The notes: generated by a model not told the origin, from the letters alone. A stretch of 51,571 nt of DNA from Gemmatimonadota bacterium (GCA_003559555.1 PWLA01000208.1:1-51571); one strand, 5' to 3'; shown: positions 23,978 to 33,062, counted from the first letter of the stretch. Numbers and translations are program-made.

Positions 23978-25228
23978 ATGTCCACCAAAGAGACTTACTT
24001 CAGGAAGGGATTCGGCCTCAAGGCCGAAGTTCGGCCGGTCATCGAGGCGGAGTACCACTCCGAGCTGGTGAACCGGATCCGCGACCAGGGGTGCCAGCGC
24101 ACCTACGGCGACATCACCGTGCGGCTGGCCGAGGAGTTCGGCTTCTGCTACGGGGTGGACCGGGCGGTGGACTACGCCTACGAGACCCGGACCAAGTTTC
24201 CGGAACGCCGGGTCTTCCTGGTGGGCGAGATCATCCACAACCCCCACGTGAACCAGCGGATGCAGGAGATGGGGATCCAGTTCATCTACCCCGACGAGCA
24301 GGGCGTCTTCGACTTCGACGAGGTCAGTTCCGACGATGTGGTGATCCTGCCGGCCTTCGGGGTCACCATCGAGGCCTTCAATGAGCTGAGCGAGAAGGGT
24401 TGCGTGCTGGTGGACACCACCTGCGGCTCGGTCCTCCTGGTCTGGAAGCGGGTGGAGGGCTACGCCCGGGACGGCTTCACCGCCATCATCCACGGCAAGT
24501 ACACCCACGAGGAAAGCCGGGCCACCGCCTCGCAGGTCCGCAAGTACGAGGGCGGCAAATACCTCATCGTGCGCAACATGGAAGAGGCGGAGATGGTGTG
24601 CGACTACATCACCGGCGCTCCGGACCACCTCTCCCGAGAGGAGTTCCTGGATCACTTCGCCGAGAAATCGTCCGACGGATTCGACCCCGACGTGGACCTC
24701 CTCCGATTCGGGGTGGCCAATCAGACCACCATGCTGGCCAACGAATCCCTGGCCATCGGTGACCGCCTGGAGGAGGCACTCAAGGAAGCCAGGGGAGACG
24801 CGTACGTGGAGGAGAACTTCCGCTCCTTCGGCACCATCTGCTCCGCCACCCAGGAGCGCCAGGACGCCGTCAAGAAGATGATGGTCGATCCGCCGGATCT
24901 GATGATCGTCATCGGTGGGTACAACTCGTCCAACACGAACCACCTGGCCCACATGTGCCGCCAGTACACCCGGACCTTCCACATCGAGGATTCGGTCTGC
25001 ATCGATCCGGAGACGGGTCGGATCCGGCACAAGCCGGAGCTGGCGGTCCACGCGCCCGAGGAAGTGGAGGAGGACTGGCTCCCCGAAGGCCCGTTCCAGC
25101 TGGGCCTCACCGCCGGAGCGTCCACGCCCAACAACAAGATCGGCGATGCGCTCCTCCGGGTCCTGAAGATCCGCGGGGTGGAGATCCCCGAGGGTCCGCG
25201 CCAGCCCCTGCCCATGGCGGGCACCTGA
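23978..25228 (+). CDS. ispH: 4-hydroxy-3-methylbut-2-enyl diphosphate reductase, cyanobacterial/plant type
   Basis: Last enzyme of the MEP isoprenoid pathway, which reduces HMBPP to IPP and DMAPP with a 4Fe-4S cluster. The cluster ligands are C57 (FGFCYGV), C149 (DTTCGS) and C288 (GTICSATQERQ). At 416 aa it is about 100 residues longer than E. coli IspH. Its N-terminus (YFRKGFGLKAEV, EYHSELVNRIR, GDITVRLAEEFGFCYGV) matches the cyanobacterial/plant-type subfamily. The open frame begins earlier, but the ATG at 23978 fits the family start. The ribosome site is weak. It diverges from fxsA and converges with the MarR-type gene. Confidence 0.93.
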   Translation: MSTKETYFRKGFGLKAEVRPVIEAEYHSELVNRIRDQGCQRTYGDITVRLAEEFGFCYGVDRAVDYAYETRTKFPERRVFLVGEIIHNPHVNQRMQEMGIQFIYPDEQGVFDFDEVSSDDVVILPAFGVTIEAFNELSEKGCVLVDTTCGSVLLVWKRVEGYARDGFTAIIHGKYTHEESRATASQVRKYEGGKYLIVRNMEEAEMVCDYITGAPDHLSREEFLDHFAEKSSDGFDPDVDLLRFGVANQTTMLANESLAIGDRLEEALKEARGDAYVEENFRSFGTICSATQERQDAVKKMMVDPPDLMIVIGGYNSSNTNHLAHMCRQYTRTFHIEDSVCIDPETGRIRHKPELAVHAPEEVEEDWLPEGPFQLGLTAGASTPNNKIGDALLRVLKIRGVEIPEGPRQPLPMAGT

Positions 25229-25269
25229 GGGGCGGGGGCCTGAGGGCAGAAGCCGCCTGAACAGCGAAG

Positions 25270-25752
25270 TCAGCCCGCGTCCAGCGCCTCCCGCTCGGCC
25301 ATCCCCTTCCCCAGTCGCTTAAGCAGCCGCCGCAGCTCGGCCTGCTCCTCCGGGGCCAGGTGGCTCACCATCTCCCGGATGAAGCGGGCGTGGCCGGGGA
25401 AGACCCCGGCGATCATCTCCCGACCCTGGTCCGTGAGGTGGGCCTTCACCACCCTCCGGTCTTCCTCTGAGCGCTCCCGGTACACCAGCCCCTGGTCCTC
25501 CAGGCGGTCCATGACGTAGGTGATGTTGCCGCCGGTGACCAGGAGCTTGTCGGCCAGCTCTCCCAGCGAGAGGGGACCCAGGTGGTGAAGGGCTTCCATG
25601 ACCCCGAACTGGGGTATGGTCAGCCCGTACTCCACCACCCGGACACCCACCACCCGGGAAAAGGTCAGGTAGGACCGGGCCAGGGCGATCCAGAGGCGGA
25701 GGGCCGAGTCCTCCTCCGGGCCCCAGTCCCTGGGTGCCCCCTGCCCGTCCAC
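25270..25752 (-). CDS. MarR-family transcriptional regulator
   Basis: Winged helix-turn-helix repressor of 160 aa. The recognition region is LSLGELADKLLVTGGNITYVMDRLEDQGLVYRERSEEDRR, which matches the MarR HTH and wing (D-R-R motif). The open frame reaches a TTG at 25797 that overlaps the lpdA stop. The GTG at 25752 is preferred because GGAGGG lies seven bases upstream. It is probably co-transcribed with lpdA. Its ligand and targets are unknown. Confidence 0.85.
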   Translation of the reverse strand: MDGQGAPRDWGPEEDSALRLWIALARSYLTFSRVVGVRVVEYGLTIPQFGVMEALHHLGPLSLGELADKLLVTGGNITYVMDRLEDQGLVYRERSEEDRRVVKAHLTDQGREMIAGVFPGHARFIREMVSHLAPEEQAELRRLLKRLGKGMAEREALDAG

Positions 25753-25793
25753 CGATCCGCCCTCCGTCAGCGACCGGTGAGAAGCGGGCCTCT

Positions 25794-27203
25794 TCAAATG
25801 TGGATGGGGCGCCCCAACGACGCCAGCGCCGCTTCGGCCACCGCCTCGGAGAGGGTGGGATGGGGGTGGATGGCCTTCTCCATCTCCTCGGCCGTGGTTT
25901 CGAGGTGACGCCCCACCACGAACTCACCGATGAGCTCGGTAGCATGGGGCCCGATGATGTGGGCCCCCAGGATCTCGGAGTACTTTTTGTCGCGGATCAC
26001 CTTGATGAAGCCGTCGGCGTCACCGTGGGCCAACGCCCGCCCGTTGCCCACCCAGGGGAACTTGCCCACCTGAATGTCGTGTCCGGCTTCCTTCGCCTGC
26101 TCCTCGGTGAGCCCCACCGAGGCCACCTCCGGATGACAGTACGTGCAGTTGGGAATGTTGCCGTAGTCCACCGGTCCGTGGGCCTCGCCGGCGATCTTCT
26201 CGACGCAGGCGATGCCCTCGTGGGAGGCCTTGTGGGCCAGGAGGGCGCCGCCGGCGCAGTCCCCCACGGCGTACACCCCGTCCACATTGGTCCGCATCCA
26301 CTCGTCCACCTGAATGAAGCCGCCCTCCTCGGTCAGCTCGACCCCGGCGTCCTCCAACCCGATGTCCTGGGTGTTGGGGACCCGACCCACGGCTGAGAGG
26401 ACCCGGTCCACCGTCAGGGTCTGCTCCTCGCCGTCCTTGTCCTTGAAGGTGAGAGTCACCCCGTCGTCGCCCACCTCCGACTTCTCCAGACGGGCGCCGG
26501 TGTGGATGGTCATCCCCCGCTTCTTGTAGCTCTTCTCCATCTGGGCCGAGATGTCGTGGTCCTCCACCGGGAGCACCCGATCCAGGGCCTCGATGATGGT
26601 GACCTCGGAGCCGTAGGCCTCGAAGATGTCGGCAAACTCCATCCCGATGGCGCCGGCACCCACGATGGCCAGGGTGCCCGGGGCGTCGGTAGCGTGGAGG
26701 GCGTGGTCGGACGACCAGATGTGCTCCCCGTCGATCTCCAGAAACGGAAGGCTCCGGGGGCGCGAGCCGGTGGCGACGAGGATGTGGTCGGCCTGGTAGG
26801 TCTCTTCGCCATCATCCGACTCCACCGTCACCTTCCCCTTGCCGGCCAGACGGCCCCAACCCTGGATGTGGGTCACCTTGTTCTTTTTGAAGAGCATTCC
26901 CACACCGCGATTGAGCTGGGCGGCCACCTTCCGGCTCCGCTCCTGGGCCGGACCCAGGTCCACGCTCACCTCACCGGTGGAGATCCCGTGCTGGTCGGCC
27001 TTCTTCAGCTCGTTCACCAGCAGCGCCGATGTCAGGAGCGACTTGGTGGGGATGCACCCGATGTTCAGGCACACCCCGCCCAGCTTGTCCGCCTCCACGC
27101 ACGCCACCTTCATCCCGAGCTGGGAGGCCCGAATGGCGGCCACATAGCCGCCTGGACCGCTCCCGATCATGATCAGGTCGAACTTCTTCCCGTCGTCAGC
27201 CAC
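25794..27203 (-). CDS. lpdA: dihydrolipoamide dehydrogenase (E3)
   Basis: FAD-dependent E3 component of 2-oxoacid dehydrogenase complexes, 469 aa. It has the FAD motif IMIGSGPGGYVAAIRASQLG, the redox disulfide GGVCLNIGCIPTKSLL, the NAD motif IVGAGAIGMEFADIFEAYG and the C-terminal HPHPTLSEAV, which carries the active-site base His. The GTG start has GAGG seven bases upstream. It is separated from the lipA-pdhABC operon by the oppositely oriented lemA but should supply E3 for the PDH complex. Confidence 0.96.
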   Translation of the reverse strand: MADDGKKFDLIMIGSGPGGYVAAIRASQLGMKVACVEADKLGGVCLNIGCIPTKSLLTSALLVNELKKADQHGISTGEVSVDLGPAQERSRKVAAQLNRGVGMLFKKNKVTHIQGWGRLAGKGKVTVESDDGEETYQADHILVATGSRPRSLPFLEIDGEHIWSSDHALHATDAPGTLAIVGAGAIGMEFADIFEAYGSEVTIIEALDRVLPVEDHDISAQMEKSYKKRGMTIHTGARLEKSEVGDDGVTLTFKDKDGEEQTLTVDRVLSAVGRVPNTQDIGLEDAGVELTEEGGFIQVDEWMRTNVDGVYAVGDCAGGALLAHKASHEGIACVEKIAGEAHGPVDYGNIPNCTYCHPEVASVGLTEEQAKEAGHDIQVGKFPWVGNGRALAHGDADGFIKVIRDKKYSEILGAHIIGPHATELIGEFVVGRHLETTAEEMEKAIHPHPTLSEAVAEAALASLGRPIHI

Positions 27204-27324
27204 AGAGCCACCTCTCTAAAGTCGAGGGCTTCTCCTCCGCCGCTTCCGTCGCGCCACTGCACCACGCAGCGGCGCCGTCCGCGGGCCGGGAGAGCCCGTG
27301 ATCCTCTCCTTGAATCGCCGGCAC

Positions 27325-27354
27325 AAGTTAGAGCGGACGACGGGGGGTTGCCAA
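27325..27354 (-). promoter_or_regulatory. candidate promoter for lpdA
   Basis: On the minus strand TTGGCA (27349-27354) and TAACTT (27325-27330) are 18 bases apart in the 294-base divergent gap between lpdA and lemA. A start point near 27318 would give a leader of about 115 bases. Confidence 0.4.
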
Positions 27355-27430
27355 CCCCGGCGGCCACCTCGGATCCGCCCGAGGAGACTCGCCACGGAGA
27401 CCCTCGACACCCGGGACTCCGGTGGGGGCT

Positions 27431-27459
27431 TTGCAAGAGAACCGCCGACGCCCTATTCT
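27431..27459 (+). promoter_or_regulatory. candidate promoter for lemA
   Basis: TTGCAA (27431-27436) and TATTCT (27454-27459) are spaced by 17 bases, about 40 bases upstream of the lemA ATG. Apart from this and the divergent lpdA promoter, I see no other element in the 27204-27497 gap. Confidence 0.45.
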
Positions 27460-27497
27460 GGGGCAGCTTTTTTCACCTTTGTCCGGAGCGTCGCATC

Positions 27498-28058
27498 ATG
27501 TGGCTGGTCGTCCTCCTCCTGTTGGCCCTGGGCCTGGGCCTCTTCGTGATCCTGACCTACAACGCGTTGGTGAAGCTCCGTGAGCAGGTGGACGGAGCCT
27601 GGGCCGACATCGACGTGCAGCTCAAACGCCGCCACGACCTGATTCCCAACCTGGTGGAGGCGGTGAAGGGGTACGCCACCCATGAGCGAGAGACGCTGGA
27701 GGAGGTGATCCGGGCCCGGAACCAGGCGGTTTCGGCCCAGGGGCCCGAGGCTCAGGCCGAGGCCGAGACCCTCCTGGGAGGTGCGCTCAAATCCATGTTC
27801 GCCCTCTCGGAGGCCTACCCCGACCTGAAGGCGAATCAGAACTTCCTGAATCTCCAGGACAACCTCCGGGACACCGAGAACCAGATCGAGCGGTCCCGGC
27901 GCTACTACAACGCCATCGTCCGGGACTACAACACCAAGATCCGGCAGGTGCCCTCGAACATCGTGGCCAACGCCTTCCGCTTCGGTCCCCGGGCCTTCTT
28001 CGAGATCGACGAAGGAGAGCGAACCGCCCCGGCCGTGGACTTCGGCGCAGGAGACTGA
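27498..28058 (+). CDS. lemA: LemA family protein
   Basis: A 186-aa protein with an N-terminal membrane anchor (MWLVVLLLLALGLGLFVILTYN) and the LemA signature: VDGAWADIDVQLKRRHDLIPNLVEAVKGYATHE, then YPDLKANQNFLNLQDNLRDTENQI and YYNAIVRDYNTKI. It folds as a helical bundle outside the membrane. Family function is not settled. It usually sits beside a TPM-domain or HtpX gene, and neither is here. The ATG at 27498 fits the family start, although the open frame extends far upstream. It converges with pdhC, 17 bases apart. Confidence 0.9.
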   Translation: MWLVVLLLLALGLGLFVILTYNALVKLREQVDGAWADIDVQLKRRHDLIPNLVEAVKGYATHERETLEEVIRARNQAVSAQGPEAQAEAETLLGGALKSMFALSEAYPDLKANQNFLNLQDNLRDTENQIERSRRYYNAIVRDYNTKIRQVPSNIVANAFRFGPRAFFEIDEGERTAPAVDFGAGD

Positions 28059-28075
28059 AAGGCCGTTGAAGCCGG

Positions 28076-29425
28076 TCAGGTCAGCGCCACCAGGGGCTCC
28101 TCCAGGATCGCGGTGAGGGTCTGCAGGAAGCGGGACCCCTGGGCGCCGTCGATGACCCGGTGGTCACAGCTCATGGTGATCTTCATCCGGGTCTGGAGCT
28201 CCAGCTCGCCGTCCACCGCCACCGGGCGCTCCTCCATCCCGCCCACCGCCAGGATCCCCGCCTCCGGCGGGTTGATCACCGCGGTGAACTCCTCGATTCC
28301 GAACATCCCCAGGTTGGAGACGGAGAAGGTGGCGCCGGTGTACTCCTCGGGCTTCAACTGCTTGTCCCGGGCCCGACCGGCCATCTCCCGGACTTCCTGG
28401 GCGATGTGGGCCAGCCCCTTCCGGTGCGCGTCCCGGATCACCGGGGTGATGAGGCCGTCCTCGATGGCCACCGCCACCCCCAGGTGCACGCGGTTGAAGC
28501 GCCGCACGTGATCGCCGCCCCAGTGGGCGTTGCACTCCGGGTGCTTCTTCAGCGCCATGGCCGTGGCCTTCAGGATGATGTCGTTGAAGGAAATCTTGAC
28601 CCCCTCCGACTCGAGCCGGGCGTTCACCTGGGCCCGGGCCTCCACCATCCGGGTCATGTCCACGTCCACCGTCAGGAAGAAGTGGGGGATCGGCCCGATG
28701 GACTGCACCAGGCGCTTGGCGATGGCCTTCCGCATCTGGGAGAGGGGGATGTCCTCGTAGTCCTCCTCGGCGTCGGGCTCGAAAGTGGGCACCTCCGGTG
28801 CCTCGGCCTCCGCCGGGACCCCTTCCTCCACCGCCTTCTCCACGTCTCGCTTCACAATCCGCCCGCCCGGGCCGCTCCCCTCCAGCGACGCGAGCTCCAG
28901 GCCCTCCTCCTGGGCCAGGCGGCGGGCCAGAGGCGAGGCCTTGATCCGCTCCCCGTCCTCGGCGGCCGCCGGCGCCTCGGCCTCCTTCTTCTTCGGAGCG
29001 GGCTCGGCCTCTTCGTCAGCCTCCGCCTCCTCGTCCTCCTCCGCCTCCTCGTCCTCCTCATCCTCGGCTTCGGCGACGTCCGCTTCCTCGTCTTCCGCAC
29101 CCTCGTCGTCCGGCTCCGCCGCCTCCTCCTCGGCCCCGGACTCATCATCCGCTGCGTCGCCGCCCACCAGGTCGGAGATGTCCTCGTCCTCGTCCCCGAT
29201 GACGGCGATGACATCGCCCACCGGGGCGGTTCCACCCTCCTCCACCAGGACCTTGCGGAGAATCCCCTCCCCTCGGGCCACCAGCTCCATAGTGGCTTTG
29301 TCGGTCTCGATCTCGGCCAGCACGTCGCCGTTGGAGACCTGGTCTCCCTCGGACTTGAGCCACTTCACGATCTGTCCCTCTTCCATGGTGGGGGAGAGGG
29401 CCTCCATGTGGACCTTGGTCGCCAT
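28076..29425 (-). CDS. pdhC: pyruvate dehydrogenase E2, dihydrolipoamide acetyltransferase
   Basis: Core of the PDH complex, 449 aa. One lipoyl domain (residues 1-78) has the lipoylated K43 in EIETDKATM. A very long acidic linker follows (about 85-150, runs of E, D and A ending in EPAPKKKEAEAP). The peripheral-subunit-binding domain is IKASPLARRLAQEEGLEL. The catalytic domain ends in the DHRVIDGAQG motif with the active-site His. The ATG at 29425 (MATKVHMEALSPTMEEG) has GAGG eight bases upstream, and the longer frame is not coding. It is last in lipA-pdhA-pdhB-pdhC, 136 bases after pdhB. Confidence 0.95.
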   Translation of the reverse strand: MATKVHMEALSPTMEEGQIVKWLKSEGDQVSNGDVLAEIETDKATMELVARGEGILRKVLVEEGGTAPVGDVIAVIGDEDEDISDLVGGDAADDESGAEEEAAEPDDEGAEDEEADVAEAEDEEDEEAEEDEEAEADEEAEPAPKKKEAEAPAAAEDGERIKASPLARRLAQEEGLELASLEGSGPGGRIVKRDVEKAVEEGVPAEAEAPEVPTFEPDAEEDYEDIPLSQMRKAIAKRLVQSIGPIPHFFLTVDVDMTRMVEARAQVNARLESEGVKISFNDIILKATAMALKKHPECNAHWGGDHVRRFNRVHLGVAVAIEDGLITPVIRDAHRKGLAHIAQEVREMAGRARDKQLKPEEYTGATFSVSNLGMFGIEEFTAVINPPEAGILAVGGMEERPVAVDGELELQTRMKITMSCDHRVIDGAQGSRFLQTLTAILEEPLVALT

Positions 29426-29561
29426 TCGTCTTCGCCTCGTCGTCCCGGTCTGATGCGCCCCCGCCGGGCCGCGTGGGTGGCGGCCGTCGGGCTTGCCCGC
29501 CACGCCCGTTCGGGCGGATCCGGAGGGGAGACCCCGGTGGGCGGCGCGTGTAGTTTTCGAT

Positions 29562-30551
29562 TCAGTCGCGGTAGAGCACCCGGTTGCAGGCCGCCACCAC
29601 ACGGTCTGCGTCGGGCTTGGCCAGCTTCTCCAGGTTCTTTGCGTAGGGCATGGGAACGTCGGCCTGGGTGACCCGGAGCACCGGTGCATCCAGGTAGTCG
29701 AAGGCCTCCTCCTGGATGGTGGTCACGATCTGCGAACCGATCCCCACGTACGGCCACCCTTCCTCCAGATAGACCGCCCGGTTCGTCTTCCGGACGGTGG
29801 CCAGGATCGCCTCAACGTCCAGGGGCCGGAGGGTGCGCAGGTCCAGGACCTCCACGTCCACATCTTCCTTCTCCAGCTTGCCGGCCACCTGCATGGCCAG
29901 GTTCACCATCTTGCCGTGTGTGATGATGGAGACGTCGGCGCCCTCCCGCTTCACCTCGGCCTTCCCCAGCGGGATCACGAAGTCGCCATCCTCCGGATCC
30001 GGCACCTCGCCCTTGAGGTTGTAGAGGAGCTCGCCCTCCATGAAGGCCACCGGGTCGTCGTCCCGGATGCTGGCCTTGAGCAGCCCCTTGGCGTCGGCCG
30101 GCGTCCCCGGGGTGACCAGCTTGATCCCCGGAGCGTGCACGTACCAGGTCTCACAGGCCTGGGAGTGCTGGGCCGAAAGCTGGAGCGCCGCTCCCGTGGG
30201 CCCGCGAAAGACCATGGGGAGCGAGATCTGTCCCCCGCTCATGTAGTACATCTTGGCAGCGGAGTTGATGACCTGGTCCAGCGCCAGGATCGAGAAGTTG
30301 AAGGTCATGAACTCCACGATGGGCCGCAGACCGGTCATGGCCGCTCCCACCCCCAGACCGGCAAAGCCCAGCTCGGAGATGGGCGTGTCCACCACCCGCT
30401 GAGGACCGAACTGGTCAAGGAGGCCCTTGGAGACCTTGTAGGCGCCGTCGTACTCGGCCACCTCCTCGCCCAGGAGGAAGACGGAATCGTCCCGCTCCAT
30501 CTCTTCGGCCAGGGCCTGGTTCAGTGCTTCTCTGTATGTGATCTCTGGCAT
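29562..30551 (-). CDS. pdhB: pyruvate dehydrogenase E1 component, beta subunit
   Basis: Thiamine-diphosphate-dependent E1 beta, 329 aa (normal). Typical stretches are ITYREALNQALAEEMERDDSVFLLGEEVAEYDGAYKVSKGL, FRGPTGAALQLSAQHSQ and VYLEEGWPYVGIGSQI. It forms the heterotetrameric E1 with PdhA and passes acetyl groups to the lipoyl arm of PdhC. It starts at ATG 30551, 45 bases after pdhA. No ribosome site of note precedes it. Confidence 0.95.
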   Translation of the reverse strand: MPEITYREALNQALAEEMERDDSVFLLGEEVAEYDGAYKVSKGLLDQFGPQRVVDTPISELGFAGLGVGAAMTGLRPIVEFMTFNFSILALDQVINSAAKMYYMSGGQISLPMVFRGPTGAALQLSAQHSQACETWYVHAPGIKLVTPGTPADAKGLLKASIRDDDPVAFMEGELLYNLKGEVPDPEDGDFVIPLGKAEVKREGADVSIITHGKMVNLAMQVAGKLEKEDVDVEVLDLRTLRPLDVEAILATVRKTNRAVYLEEGWPYVGIGSQIVTTIQEEAFDYLDAPVLRVTQADVPMPYAKNLEKLAKPDADRVVAACNRVLYRD

Positions 30552-30596
30552 GGTAGCGTCAGTTTTCGGAGGTCAGTGGGTCCGTGCAGGCGGAGC

Positions 30597-31703
30597 TCAA
30601 CGGTCCCGCCCGTCCAGAAAGAGCCGCCCGTGCTCGTTCAGTTCGGCGTAGACGTGGGTGTAGAGCTCCTCGTCGGAGGGGAAGGGCGAGTCCTCGGCGA
30701 ACTCCACCGCCTCGTCCGCCACCTTCCGGACCTCCTCGTCAAGCGCCTCCAGCTCGTCCTGGCTCATGAGCTCCGCCTCGAAGAGACGTTCCCGGAGCAC
30801 GGTGATGGGGTCCTCCTTCTCCTTCTTCTCTTCCACCTCGTCCTTGGAGCGATAGGTGCCGCTCACCGGATCCGACATGGAGTGGCCCTTGAAGCGGTAG
30901 GTGCGAGCCTCCACGTACTGGGGTCCCGCACCATCCCGAACCTCCTGGACCAGGTCCTCCACGAAGCTCCAGGTCTCGATGATGTCCTGGCCGTTCACGG
31001 TGTGGGTGGGCACGCCGTAGCCTTCTCCCCGCTCCACGATGGGCACGGCCGAGACCCGTTCGATGGCGGTCCCCATACCGTACTCGTTGTTCTCCACCAC
31101 GTAGATCACCGGCAACTCCCAGACGGCCGACATGTTCATGGCCTCGTGGAAGGCGCCCTGGTTCACCGCTGCGTCGCCCAGGAAGCAGACGCAGACGTGG
31201 TCTTCCTCCCGGTACTTGATGGACCATCCCATCCCGGCAGCCAGCGGCACCTGCGCGCCCACGATCCCGTGTCCGCCCATGAAGCGCTGCTCGACGCCGA
31301 AGATGTGCATGGAGCCTCCCTTCCCTCGGGAGACCCCTCCGTCACGGCCGAAGAGCTCCGCCATGACCGGACCGGGTTCCAGCCCCTTCGCCAGAGCCTG
31401 GGTGTGGTCCCGGTAGGCGGTAATGACGTAGTCTTCGTCCCGCAGTGGTCCGATGAAGCCCAGGGCCACGGCCTCCTGCCCGATGTGGAGGTGGCAGAAC
31501 CCTCCGATCTTGCCGATGGCGTAGGCCTCCTCGGCCTTCTCCTCGAAGCGCCGATAGAGGAGCATCTCACGCATGAAGTGGTGGAGTTGCTCCCGGTCGA
31601 AGCGTTCGAGCCCTTCGCCCGAACCCTCCTTCCCCTGGCCGTTGGCGTCGCCGTTGGCCTTCTCCTCGTCTTTGGCCTTCTTCTTGGTCTCTGTCTCGGG
31701 CAT
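30597..31703 (-). CDS. pdhA: pyruvate dehydrogenase E1 component, alpha subunit
   Basis: Thiamine-diphosphate-binding E1 alpha, 368 aa. The first 30 residues are a Lys/Glu/Gly-rich extension (KKKAKDEEKANGDANGQGKEG). The ThDP motif is CFLGDAAVNQGAFHEAMNMSAVWELPVIYVVENN, a GDG-like motif in which GDA replaces GDG. Phospholoop-like sequences (YRFKGHSMSDPVSGTYR) follow. The start lies four bases after the lipA stop, so translation is probably coupled. Confidence 0.95.
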   Translation of the reverse strand: MPETETKKKAKDEEKANGDANGQGKEGSGEGLERFDREQLHHFMREMLLYRRFEEKAEEAYAIGKIGGFCHLHIGQEAVALGFIGPLRDEDYVITAYRDHTQALAKGLEPGPVMAELFGRDGGVSRGKGGSMHIFGVEQRFMGGHGIVGAQVPLAAGMGWSIKYREEDHVCVCFLGDAAVNQGAFHEAMNMSAVWELPVIYVVENNEYGMGTAIERVSAVPIVERGEGYGVPTHTVNGQDIIETWSFVEDLVQEVRDGAGPQYVEARTYRFKGHSMSDPVSGTYRSKDEVEEKKEKEDPITVLRERLFEAELMSQDELEALDEEVRKVADEAVEFAEDSPFPSDEELYTHVYAELNEHGRLFLDGRDR

Positions 31704-31707
31704 GGCG

Positions 31708-32847
31708 TCAACCGTCCTTCGATCCGTTGGATCCGGGGCGGCCCATCTCCAGCTGGACCAGGCCCGGGGTGGGCACCTCGGCGGGTGCCGGAATGTCGGC
31801 CTCCATCACTTCCTGAATCGCTCCTGCTCCGCCGGCCTCCACTTCGCGGGCCTGCTCCTTGGCATGGTACGAAGAGCGGACCAGGGGACCCGACTCCACG
31901 TGCCGGAAACCGTACTCGCCTTCGCCCACCTCCTTCCACATCCGGAATTCATCGGGGGTGACCCAACGGGCCACCGGAATGTGGTCACCGGAGGGCCGCA
32001 GGTACTGCCCCAGGGTCAGGATGTCCACCGCCGCCTCCCGGAGGTCCGCCATGGCCTGCCGGACCTCGGGCTCGGTCTCACCCATCCCCATGATGATGGA
32101 GGTCTTGGTGAGGATCGAGTCGTCGATCCGCTTGGCCGCTCCCAGAAAGGAGATGGAACGCCAGTAGCGCCCGCCGGGACGGACGTCGGGATGGAGTCGC
32201 TCCACCGTCTCCAGGTTGTGGCCCAGGATCTCCGGCCTGGCGTCCATGACCACCTTCAGGGCGTCTTCATCGCCCTTGAAGTCGGGGATCAGCACCTCGA
32301 CGGAGCATCCCGGGACCCGCTTGCGTATCTGGCGGATGGTTTCGGCGTAGATCCCGGCGCCTCCGTCCGGCAGTTCGTCCCGGTTCACCGAGGTGATGAC
32401 GGCGTGCTCCAGCGCCATGGCCTGCACGGTCTCGGCCACGCGACGGGGTTCGTCCTCGTCCAACTCGGTGGGCATCCCGTGGGCGACCGCGCAGTACTTG
32501 CAGGCCCGGGTGCAGACGTCGCCCAGGATCATGAAGGTGGCGGTGCCCGCCTCCCAGCACTCTCCGATGTTGGGGCAGCCGGCCTCCTCGCAGACCGTGT
32601 GGAGCGACTGGCTCCGCATGAGCTCCTTGAGATGCCGGTAGTTGCTGCCTCCAGGTGAGCGGACCTTGAGCCAGCGGGGCTTCCGCTCGGCCATGTCCAC
32701 GGTCTCGATCCCTTCGTGGGCTCGAATGCGGGCGGTCCCCTTGGGCTTTACGACCCCGGTGTCCTTCTCTCCGGGGTGGTAGCCGCCCGGTGCCCGGTCC
32801 TCCTTCTCCTTGGCCCCGGGGCCGGGTGTAGTTGCCGTGTTCGCCAC
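31708..32847 (-). CDS. lipA: lipoyl synthase
   Basis: Radical-SAM enzyme that inserts two sulfurs into octanoylated E2 or GcvH. The auxiliary cluster motif is [12 protein letters not shown] and the radical-SAM motif is CTRACKYC. The family sequences [21 protein letters not shown] and GMGETEPEV also match. Two starts compete: GTG at 32847 (379 aa, GGGAGG ten bases upstream) and ATG at 32694 (328 aa, family-like length, no ribosome site). The longer form is given because of the ribosome site. It heads the lipA-pdhA-pdhB-pdhC operon, which puts cofactor assembly with its main client E2. No lipB was seen. Confidence 0.93.
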   Translation of the reverse strand: MANTATTPGPGAKEKEDRAPGGYHPGEKDTGVVKPKGTARIRAHEGIETVDMAERKPRWLKVRSPGGSNYRHLKELMRSQSLHTVCEEAGCPNIGECWEAGTATFMILGDVCTRACKYCAVAHGMPTELDEDEPRRVAETVQAMALEHAVITSVNRDELPDGGAGIYAETIRQIRKRVPGCSVEVLIPDFKGDEDALKVVMDARPEILGHNLETVERLHPDVRPGGRYWRSISFLGAAKRIDDSILTKTSIIMGMGETEPEVRQAMADLREAAVDILTLGQYLRPSGDHIPVARWVTPDEFRMWKEVGEGEYGFRHVESGPLVRSSYHAKEQAREVEAGGAGAIQEVMEADIPAPAEVPTPGLVQLEMGRPGSNGSKDG

Positions 32848-32938
32848 GATATCGTTGCCTCCCGGACCGATCCCGTGCTGGGACCGGGCCGATATGAACC
32901 ACCTGGGAGTCGAGTCGTCGCAGAGAAGGGGAGGCCCG

Positions 32939-32970
32939 AAAAAAAAAGCCCCTCGCACGTGGCGGGGAGC
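32939..32970 (-). terminator. rho-independent terminator or attenuator between the LOG gene and lipA
   Basis: Read on the minus strand, a GC-rich hairpin (32948-32970, about 8 pairs with two single-base bulges, loop ACGTG) is followed at once by nine T residues (32939-32947). This is the clearest intrinsic terminator in the window. It lies 164 bases beyond the LOG stop but 92 bases before the lipA start, downstream of a candidate promoter. A second perfect 7-bp hairpin (32966-32972 with 32980-32986) overlaps its upstream arm by five bases, so the two cannot form together. Confidence 0.75.
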
Positions 32971-33032
32971 GCAGTGGCGGCGCTCCACCCTCCGGTTTCG
33001 ACTCCGGCGGCCGGTGAGCAGATTTTGGAGTG

Positions 33033-33062
33033 ATGATAGCACCCCGCAAGGTGGGTGGGCAA
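33033..33062 (-). promoter_or_regulatory. candidate promoter for the lipA-pdhABC leader
   Basis: On the minus strand TTGCCC (33057-33062) is 18 bases from TATCAT (33033-33038), and the latter is preceded by TGC, giving an extended -10. A transcript from about 33026 would run into the terminator hairpin after about 60 bases and reach lipA after about 180. Confidence 0.4.
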
